Shown: positions 56,108-64,000 of the stretch, in pieces
Layout: each line of letters opens with the position of its first letter
Position numbering within the stretch: the stretch's first letter is position 1
Assembly: GCA_017311185.1 (NCBI GenBank)
Contig: JAESUZ010003487.1
Coordinates: 2,328,001 to 2,392,000, forward strand
Source of the DNA: Proteles cristata cristata
Taxonomy: Eukaryota; Chordata; Mammalia; Carnivora; Hyaenidae
Direction of reading: 5' to 3'
Length of the DNA: 64,000 nt
Made by a program: the position numbers and the translations under genes
The notes under the pieces: model-generated
What the model saw: only the letters and a program-made list of their open reading frames with translations
What the model was told of the DNA's origin: nothing
The model's database searches: none

Positions 56108-56133
56108 GGGTGGGGGTGGGGTGGGAGGTGGGG
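56108..56133 (+). other. G-quadruplex-forming motif
   Basis: GGG-T-GGGGG-T-GGGG-T-GGG-AGGT-GGGG: five G-runs with three one-base loops, which predicts a very stable parallel quadruplex. It is isolated from any visible CpG island. Confidence 0.85.
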
Positions 56134-56404
56134 ACGACTCTGAGTTTTCTTATTGAACTGTTTTCACTCAGGCCAGTAAGATTTTACAGAACTAGGAATG
56201 TCCTCTACTGCTATACAAATAGAATATATACATTAATAAGGCTTTTGTTGCTGGTCTGAGACAATGTAATAACCATTTGTAATACTGTTCATCTGAGAAG
56301 GTCCCAGGTTGCAAACAGTCAACCAAAAATGGGTTTTGAAACATTTTTTCTAGGAAGATTATTTTGTCTGGTAGAACTCAAGTTAAGGATCTTCCACTTC
56401 CCTT

Positions 56405-56531
56405 AACCCTGATTGATTGATTGATTGATTGATTTAAGTGAACTTGACTCACAAGGTGGGGCTGGAACTCAGAACCTTGAGATCGAGATGAAGAGTCAAA
56501 TGCTCTACCAACTGAGTTAGCCAGGCGCCCC
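56405..56531 (-). mobile_element. short-type Can-SINE with (TTGA)n tail
   Basis: 'GGGGCTGGAACTCAGAACCT', 'GTCAAATGCTCTACCAACTG' and 'AGCCAGGCGCCCC' in antisense order. (TTGA)6 at about 56,411-56,434 has grown at the tail. Confidence 0.9.
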
Positions 56532-57940
56532 TTCTTAACCTTAAATTATAATGAAAGCTTCAAATAAGACTCAGATTCTTAAAGAAAGAGAAGATAGGGA
56601 TCTTTGGTCCTCATAATTTTATATCGGTTGCCTATATTAATGTGCCAGTGTAAATTATTGCTGATTACTTGGGTTTGGGGATCATCTTTGAGATAGTCAT
56701 GGTATGAAAAGATTCATCCATCATTTTAGATATTTTTGACATTCTAGGAAGGCTGTTACATATGGCAGAATGAAACTTAGGAATCAGAAGGGACATAAGT
56801 AGAAATTTTGCACTGATTTTATTTATAAAAACAAATTTTAAAGGAATATTTGATCGGAGGCATTGAATAAACTTTAATTTTACTAGTGACTTTGTCCCTT
56901 GAAAATTGTTTACTAACCTATGGGGTTATAACTAGAGGCATTCGCTAATGTATTTGCAGTGACTGTTGAAATAATTCAAATTTATTGACCATGGGAGGAT
57001 ATTAAATATTTATCTTTTCTGCTTAGTGCCGGTAGTGAAATAGAATATAAGTTAATGGTTAATGGCTTATAGGCTGTTATTTCTGAAATAGTACCTTCAT
57101 TTACTTTATCCAGTGGCATTAGTTATATTTTGTGTGTGTTAAAAAGCATATTTGGAATCTACCTTACATAAATTTTCCTGCTTAGCTAGACAGTATTCCA
57201 AAAGAGATTTTTAACTAGGGTGTAGTTTGGAAGTGACTGCAAAGGGAGGTAAGTGGGTACATTGTAGGTGAGGGGGAAATCTTTTTTCTTTATATTTTTA
57301 TTTTTTAATTTTTTTTGGAAATCTTTTTCTTTAAAAGCAAATACAATGAAATAGTAACATATTTTTATTATATAAAGTATGTTCTGGCATATCTGCAGTG
57401 TCTAATACAATCCAGAATTATAAGATTAGCAGTAGTTCAGCATAGGAGAATCTGGCAATCGTGTTAGAGTAGTTGAAGATGATCAGATAAATGTATTTGT
57501 AGATGTCGAATCAGAGGAAAAAGTAAACTTATTTAGGTTTCCTTCAAAGTGATGATAATGCAGTGTCAAACTAAGAATGTCTTAACGTGAAATTTTATCT
57601 GAATTGGTATAAACATTAGGAAGAACATAAAGCAGTATTTGTAAGTTTTAAACTTTAAGCGGAATAAGTTATAGAACTATTTTGAATTTTCTGAAAACTA
57701 GATCTTCAGAACTAACTTAAAAAGGTGATAATAATAATAGTAAATAATAATAATAAAAAAATTTACTATAACAAAAAGCTTTGGTTTTTCTTTGGACCCT
57801 AAGGGACTATATGAGGTTTGTTTTGTTTTGTTTTGCTTTCTATTATATTAATTTTCAAGATCCCAAAGCTGACTGCATTAATGTGGTTAATTTTTTTTAA
57901 TTCAAATATTTCGAATTTTAAAACTACAAGGTACTTAATT
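56532..57940. other. unique AT-rich sequence
   Basis: Contains a tail-only insertion at 57,292-57,316, an (AAT)n-like run at about 57,726-57,762 and (TTTTG)n at about 57,817-57,835. No gene is seen. Confidence 0.4.
57292..57316 (-). mobile_element. 25-bp tail-only (poly-T/A) insertion between direct repeats
   Basis: A T-rich 25-nt block (TATTTTTATTTTTTAATTTT...) sits between near-identical 17-bp repeats 'GGAAATCTTTTTTCTTTA' (57,275 on) and 'GGAAATCTTTTTCTTTA' (57,317 on). This looks like reverse-transcribed poly(A) with no element body. Confidence 0.6.
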
Positions 57941-57959
57941 TAAATGTTATTAGCTTATC

Positions 57960-58176
57960 GGGGCACCTGGGTGGCTCAGTTGGTTAGCATCCGACTTTGG
58001 CTCAGATCATTCAGATTATTATCTTGCAGTTTGTGGGTTCAGGCTCCGTGTTGGGCTCTGTGCTGACAGTGCAGCTTCAGATTATGTGTCTCCCTGTCTC
58101 TTTGCCCCTCCCCCACTCATGCTCTGGCTGTCTCTGTCTTTCTCTCTCAAAAAGAAACATAAAAATTTTTAAAAAA
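57960..58176 (+). mobile_element. Can-SINE, feline long type, TSD, internal micro-duplication
   Basis: 'AAATGTTATTAGCTTATC' before and 'TAAGTGTCATTAGTTTATC' after. A 9-bp near-duplication 'TCAGATCAT/TCAGATTAT' is at 58,002-58,019, in the segment before the B box. Confidence 0.94.
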
Positions 58177-58195
58177 TAAGTGTCATTAGTTTATC

Positions 58196-58985
58196 AAAAC
58201 AAATTACTTAGAAAAGAATGGTTAAATAACTACTGTATGTGATATTGTTTCATTGGTGGTGTATCATGCCAGGTATGTATTACTGAGATCTATAGTAGTT
58301 GAGATGAGAACAGATTTTAGAAATACTTCAAATCCTAGTGTCATTCAAAAAAAAAAAATCTTTATTTTTGAAAGAATCTTAGGAGCTTTTTTATTGGTTA
58401 TACTTTGGAAGTTTCTGTCATATAAAAAAGATTTTTACTGAATTAAAGGTTTTTGTATGAATTAAATGTCACATTTGTACAAAATACATTGAGGAGACAA
58501 CATGGTATTGAACATGTATTATTAAATAGAATGCGTTTGGTAGTGGAAAACTTGGACTAAGGTTTCCGTTTTATCCTTTCTGTATCAATTGTTGCTATTG
58601 TAGTGAAAAGTCATGTAGCTTTTTCTCTGTACTCTGTTTTCTTAGAAGCTAGAATTGACTAATTAGAAAAATGTAAACAACTATGAAGCTAGCAAGTAAT
58701 ATTTTAAGTACTAAATAGAGACATCCATGAGTAATCTGTTTTCTTTGTTAAAAGAAGATTCATTCGTAATTAACAAATCAGTTAAGCATGCTTTTTGGGG
58801 CATGCATCACTGAGTTACAGTCTTACTTTTTAGCTATGAATAATTTAATTTGAGGTTATGCGTGTGTGTGCTGAGGAATGGACACACTTAAAAAGTGGTT
58901 AAGGTACCAGGACTTCATTTTGTGCCTTTGTAGAATCTGTCGCTTTCACAGAACTTGAACTACCTGTTTATTTGACAGGCACTTG
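58196..58985. other. unique sequence
   Basis: No gene or repeat is recognised. Confidence 0.35.
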
Positions 58986-59172
58986 TGTCTATAGTGTTTA
59001 CCTTGGGATAAGCATTGTTCTAAATGCTTCGTTACTATTATTCATTTAAAACCTGATAGCAACACTCCGAGGAGGGTATGGTTATGACTTTTGTTTCACA
59101 GATGGCACACAAAGGTTAGGTAAGCAGCCTGAGGTCCCGCAACTAGGGTGTGGAGAGCCACTGTTTGAATCT
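58986..59172 (-). mobile_element. MIR
   Basis: 'GGGATAAGCATTGTTCTAAA', 'TAGCAACACTCCGAGGAGGG', 'CACAGATGGCACACAAAGGT' and 'CTGTTTGAATCTCAGTGCTG' follow the MIR complement closely. Confidence 0.8.
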
Positions 59173-60045
59173 CAGTGCTGTCTCCAGAATTTGTGCATCC
59201 CTCTCCCCCACTGCCCCCTGAGTTTGTGCTTTTAATTGGTATCCTCGTTGCCTTATCCAGAAAAGATCTCTTGGAAAATGGAGTCCAGATTCTTTCCTTT
59301 GTCAGACCCCTTCCTCCCATGCTTGTGCTGACCAGACAGGGGATCCTGGGAGTGATTTGTTGGCAGGAATTCTTGTCACCTTGCTCTTCTAGATGTTTGT
59401 GAGGCAGGCAGTGTGACAGCTTCTGACTGTGAGTGACCCAGATCCGCCTCTGTGTGCAGTCATTCGCAAATCCTCATTCTACAGTAGAAACTTTCCTGTA
59501 TCAGGACTGAACTCTACCCTCTTAGCCTGGAAATCGGGGATTAAGAATGTGAGCCATCTTGGAGTTTGTGGGAGGAGCTAGGAATATGGAAGAAGAGATA
59601 GATGGTATTATTGCCTGATGGAAAATATGAGCCCTACGTAGAATACAAGTGCCAGTGTTAAAGGGACTGCTTTTCTCAAGGACAGCTTTTCTGCTGTGTT
59701 CCAGGACAGCCAGTAGCAGGGGTTTGTTTTGAGTGTGATTAGTGATTCTTCTCAGCAGTGGAGGGGCAGCGTACGCACATAGCTGATACTCTCTCTCACT
59801 ATTGGGTCTGTGCCGTGTATTAAAAATATTAACAAGTTCATGTTAGCACGAAGCACTAATTTGTTTTGCGAGCAGCTCTTGGTCCTTGGCATCTGTATAA
59901 CTCTAAGCCCATCTCCATCATTATTGTAAGGGGCACTTGCCGTCTTTTAGTTTTATCTGCTTTGTAAGATGACTTTCTTTGCCTTTGAGGTACTTCTGTC
60001 CTCTCTCTATGCAGCCCCTCCAGAGTGACTGGTATTATCTTCAAA
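59173..60045. other. unique sequence
   Basis: No gene or transposon is recognised. 'ACCTTGCTCTTCTAG' at about 59,379-59,393 is acceptor-like but is followed by stops. Confidence 0.35.
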
Positions 60046-60047
60046 TG

Positions 60048-60535
60048 AACCCTGAGTTGTGTACGGAGGTTCACTACAGCATTATTCATAATCACCAAAA
60101 GGTGGGAGCAACCCCGTGTCTATTGGCAGGTGAATAAATAAACACAATGTGGTATAGACACACAATGGAATATTACACAGGCTTGAAAAGGAAGGAAGTT
60201 CTGACAGCATGGATGAACTCTGAAGGTAATATGCTCATTGAGGTAAGTCAGTCATAGAAAGACAAATACTGCCTGAATCCATTCATAGGAGGTACCTAGT
60301 GTGGTTAAATATATAGAGACAGAAAGTAGAATGGTGATGCCAGGGGCAGGAGGTAGTGAGGAATAGGCAGTTCTTATTTAACGGGTATAAAATTACAGTT
60401 TTGCAAGGCAGAAAGTGTTCTAGAGCCTGGTTGTACAGTAATGTAAATGCACTTAATAGTACCGAACTGTACACGTAAAGTGGTTTGATAGTAAATTTTA
60501 TGCTTTGTGTATTTTACCACAATGAAACAACAGCA
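60048..60535 (+). mobile_element. L1 3' end, sense
   Basis: 'CTACAGCATTATTCATAATC', 'CACACAATGGAATATTACAC', 'CATGGATGAACTCTGAAGGT', 'AGAGACAGAAAGTAGAATGG' and 'GAACTGTACACGTAAAGTGG' are the end of L1 ORF2 and 3' UTR on the plus strand. It is old and 5' truncated. Confidence 0.93.
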
Positions 60536-61698
60536 GACCTTTCGGATAGAGTGTAAAATCTGCTCAGGTGTTTTAGTGTGGTGTTTTAATTAACAAACAT
60601 ACTTATTAGGAGCAGCTGGCTCTATGATGGTTGCAAGCAAACTAGCTCAGCCCTGTTTTTCAGAGAACATTGTGTAGTAGGCGTGTGAATGTGTTTATGT
60701 TATTCCAGAGAAAACTTACTGTGAAGTTGAAGAAAGGGGTAAGCAGGTTGGGGATGCGGGGGGACAGTGTGAGCAGAGCTCATGGAAACAGGAATGCGTG
60801 GAACATGGTTCAGAGTAGCCAAGAAAACCACTGTGGTATGTGTAGGAAGAGCAGAATTAATGTATTAAGGGTGTCAGCAGATGATCCAAATTTGTCATTT
60901 TAACTATTTTATTTCTCATCGTATCTACCAGGTAGAATATTTGATGGCTTCTGCCAAAGGATCCAGATATAGTACATATATTGGTATTTATGGTAACAGG
61001 GTCAGGAAAGGTCTGGTGCTGCGAGTTGTTAGGATTGATAAAAAGATCAAGTCAGAACGCCTTGCCTTTAAGAGCCGCAGGCTCCGAAGGAGAAGATAAG
61101 AGGTGTGGACCAATATAGCTAAAATACAAGACAGGATCTGATAAGCAGTATAAAGAAAGTTTTGTGGAAACACGGACTGCAGAGATCTCATTCTGTGAAG
61201 TGAGGTCAAGGAAGGATGAAGTAGGGGCAGAACCTTGAAAGATGAGAAGGAGGTTAATAGGTGGAAGCCATGGGATCTGGATCCAAGGTGAGCATTAAGA
61301 CACAGATAGGGAAGGCCAGGGTGATCTCTGCTAGGAAGGGCCAAAAGCTCAGGGTCATGGATGTTTACATTGTCTGGCAGCTTGTGAAAAAGATTCTAAC
61401 TGAATATTCGCTGTGGTGTTGGAGAAGGGGAATAAATGCTGCTACTGAGCAAGAAACAGAGGTTAGTTCTGAGGTCAGTGCTGCAGCCGTTACTGCTTCA
61501 CGTGTGCCCCAGGACGGTTCAGGAGAGCCTGCTGCCCAGTGGTGGTGCAGAGTCCGAGGGGATCTGGGGCAGATGCAGGCACGAGGTGATCTTACAGCCC
61601 CGCACCCCGAGGCGTGCTCGCTGTAATAGGGACGCTTCTGAGTATTCTTGACTTCGTTTAGTTTGGATTTGAGTCTTAGTTTCTTCAGATCCACTAAT
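60536..61698. other. unique, GC-richer sequence
   Basis: Several overlapping frames (72-121 codons) on both strands between 60,881 and 61,694 share no recognisable domain. No transposon is identified. Texture (AAGG/GGAG-rich text) recalls an old LTR or medium-reiterated repeat, unproven. Confidence 0.35.
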
Positions 61699-61718
61699 AA
61701 AAAAGTTTGGTCTTTGAA

Positions 61719-61965
61719 TTTTTTGTTATTAATGTTTTTTATTTATTTCTGAGAGAGAGCGAGAGAGACAGACAGAGAGAGAGAGAGAGACAGCGTGAAC
61801 AGGGAGGGTCAGAGAGAGAGGGAGACACAGAATCTGAAACAGGCTCCAGGCTCTGAGCTAGCTGTCAGCACAGAGCCCCATGTGGGGCTTGACCCCACGA
61901 ATCGTGAGATCATGACCTGAGCCGAGGTCAGATGCTTAAGTGACTGAGCCACCCCGGCGCCCCCC
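61719..61965 (-). mobile_element. Can-SINE, feline long type, 20-bp TSD
   Basis: 'AAAAAAGTTTGGTCTTTGAA' at 61,699-61,718 and the same with one change at 61,966-61,985. (GA)n lies at about 61,752-61,791. Confidence 0.96.
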
Positions 61966-62029
61966 AAAAAAGTCTGGTCTTTGAACCTGCGCTGCAAGCA
62001 GCCGGAGAAGACTGGTCCTGCCAGCTCTT

Positions 62030-62235
62030 TGACAAATTCTGTTACCAGGTATTGGAGTGGATAAACGCGGAAAATGGAATTTGGAGTGTGAAATCAAAGA
62101 TTCGAATCTTTGCTTTCCCACTAGCAGTGAGACCATCGGCAGATTATTTAAACTCCATTTTTGCTGTTTCTTCGTTAAATGAAGATAATTTACCTTTCAG
62201 GTCTGCTCAGATGACTTGAGATAGGAACTATAAAA
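62030..62235 (+). mobile_element. MIR
   Basis: 'TTTGGAGTGTGAAATCAAAG', 'TTCGAATCTTTGCTTTCCCA', 'GTTAAATGAAGATAATTTAC' and 'GACTTGAGATAGGAAC' follow the plus-strand MIR order. Confidence 0.7.
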
Positions 62236-64000
62236 TAATTTGTTCCCCATCTCCAACGTGATGGTTTCAGTGCTTTTTACTCTTCTCTGTATTAAGCAAC
62301 CACATCCAGCTTTTGTAAAGCATGAGTTTCTCTGAACTATGGACTCTTGGAGTTTGATCTTTAAAGATTAGCACCAAAACAAGCTTGGTCATATGCGAGT
62401 TACTTAAAAAAAATTTTTTTTTTTGGATATATGCATTAAAACTTGCTGTTAAAATCTATTTAAATTTCAGTATATCTTATGTACCTTAATATGTTGTATA
62501 CAGTATTATTTTCTTCACCCCCTCCCTAAACACTAGCATTAATAAAATTTATGACTAAAATAGTCAAAGGGGATTTTGGCAGAATTTTCTATTAACTTCA
62601 ACAGAAAGAGAGTCATTTAAATATGTAGAATGAGGAGTAAATTGGGAAAAAGTTTTAGTCAGACCAGCATTCTTGAAATAGATTCAGAATCATATTGTAA
62701 TATATTGTGGAGCATTTCAAGTGTAGGTGGTTTTCTTTTCATTATCGAGCATAGTTTTAAACCTGTAAGTTTTAGACCTTAGAAATCTGGCCATTTTAAT
62801 TCACAGTGGGCTAAACTTGGCACAGATATTCTCTGCTCAAACACAAGCGTAGCTATGTTTTTTTTAACTGAAAACGTTGACTAGTCTTTTTAAAAAAAAT
62901 TCCTAGAGATTAGGAAAAAAGGGAATATTTACTTTGTCCAGTTTTAGCAACAAGCAATTGTGTTGGCTTCATCCCCAGCCCCTTCTAAATTCCAGTTGCT
63001 GTTTACTATATACTTGTGTTTTTAGTAAAATAGTTGATTTACAAGACTTAAAATGGCTTCCATGATCACACAGTGACTGTTTTTTCCTAAGTATTGTTTT
63101 TTTGAAACCTTAATAAAGGAACTCCTGTAACATGAATTTAAAGTGAATCCTGTTGACCTTGAGGGGACTTTGCCTTCTAACCTTTCAAGCATCTCTATTC
63201 ATGTCATGATGTAAGTCATGACTTATTGTTTAAGACTGTAATTTGTCTCTGTGTGAAAATGCATTTTTTCCTACTGCCTTTGCTGGGACTAACATCGTAA
63301 TGATTTTGTTAACAATATATTTGATTGCTGCCTCATTGAATGAGGTTTTGCTTTAGAAAATTTAACTGTAAGCATTTAAAGATAAAGCTTAAATGAAAAT
63401 TAAAGCCTAACTTAAAATGAATTTGGAGAAAGTTTGATTTTTATTTTGATTTCTCTGGTGGTATGCAGTTTAATACGGGGCGGGGGGGATGGAATTTAGA
63501 TATAAAAATAACACCGAAGTGTTGTGCTTTTTAAAAGTTGACACAAATTAATACATAGCTGTAGTTTTAGACATTTTAGCTTATGGTAGGAATATCTCAC
63601 TTTCACCTACACATTTTCATAGTGAACAGAAGAGAATTGTGAAAAGGAAAATATCTGTATACAATTTATACAGTTGAGGAGTTTTTTAAAGTAGTTTAAA
63701 AATTTCAGTAGCATTTGCTATTTTAGCAAGGGAGAAATTTGAGTTAGAATAAACTCAAAAACTAGTAGGAGCTGTAGTAAAAATTCAAAGATTGAAATGA
63801 GTGTGGTCACTTCTGAACTCTATTGTGTTGGGTTATTTTAAGCTTTTGAATGTAGCATTGTGGCATTACATTGATCAGTAAAAGTTAGATTCTGTTTTGG
63901 GTTTTTAGTATAAAACCTTTATGCTATTATTTCTATATGCAGAAAAGTTTATAACTTTTATAAAGTTGTTTATAACAACTTTACTTTGGACCATTTTTGT
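62236..64000. other. unique AT-rich sequence to window end
   Basis: No gene or confident repeat is recognised in 1.8 kb. A G-rich run lies at 63,477-63,488. The stretch is repeat-poor compared with the rest of the window. Confidence 0.4.

Larger units (their letters stand above)
55433..56404. other. unique sequence, GC-richer, with G-quadruplex motif
   Basis: Minus-strand frame of 117 codons at 55,520-55,873 and several smaller overlapping frames show no known domain. It contains a C-run at about 55,973-55,984 and the G-quadruplex motif at 56,108-56,133. No transposon is recognised. Confidence 0.4.

Noticed and set aside
60881..61694. Cluster of 72-121-codon frames on both strands
   Set aside because: Frames overlap antisense and share no known features. 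A basic tail (KSRRLRRRR) in one of them is not enough to call a gene.

Overview
This window reads as nuclear, mostly non-coding DNA from a cat-like carnivore (Felidae or a close feliform). The diagnostic evidence is about 48 copies of tRNA-Lys-derived Can-SINEs, many in the long feline form: a tRNA-like head with A and B boxes, a second body segment, a pyrimidine-rich (CT)n stretch and an AAATAAATAAA-type tail. They sit among old mammalian L1, L2, MIR and MER5-type remnants. Base composition is AT-rich, and I saw no CpG island. No operon, CRISPR array, functional RNA gene or intact protein-coding gene is visible. Open reading frames are short (139 codons at most), and many are simply frames through SINEs or L1 fragments. 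The likeliest setting is a long intron or an intergenic stretch.

Layout. 1-9.6 kb: mainly unique sequence, with four SINEs, two MIRs, and two exon-like segments with good splice signals (3,695-3,778 on the minus strand; 7,084-7,173 on the plus strand). 9.6-16.1 kb: SINE-rich, with an L1 3' fragment, a MER5-like DNA transposon relic and a very short 'head-only' SINE insertion at 14,449. 16.1-18.1 kb: unique sequence with broken protein-like reading frames (possible old retrocopy) beside a 23-nt palindrome. 18.1-19.9 kb: an antisense L1 broken up by four SINEs. 21.2-22.2 kb: two MIRs and a young SINE. 25.6-27.8 kb: a sense L1 carrying three later SINEs. 28.9-30.5 kb: a dense cluster of six SINEs around an L1 scrap. 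31.7-32.2 kb: a 254-bp tandem duplication of unique sequence. 32.7-36.7 kb: L2-like and unique sequence with a pure polypyrimidine tract. 36.7-37.2 kb: one SINE nested in another. 37.5-38.5 and 40.8-42.5 kb: two more antisense L1s, the second holding a SINE and a younger carnivore-type L1 scrap. 42.5-45 kb: unique, with one block that looks like a conserved regulatory element. 45-50.5 kb: more SINEs, including a head-to-tail run of three. 50.5-52 kb: an L2 remnant. 52-64 kb: scattered SINEs, MIRs, an L1 3' end, a strong G-quadruplex motif at 56.1 kb, a 'tail-only' insertion at 57.3 kb, and otherwise unique sequence.

Relative ages can be read from nesting and target-site duplications (TSDs). 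L1, L2, MIR and MER5 came first, then older Can-SINEs, then feline SINEs. A near-uniform young SINE subgroup of seven copies appears last and lands in older elements several times. No identifiable genes work together here. The parts most worth testing are the two candidate cassette exons, the possible retrocopy, the two minimal retro-insertions with long TSDs, and two putative conserved noncoding blocks. All family names come from recognising consensus features by eye; no database search was run.
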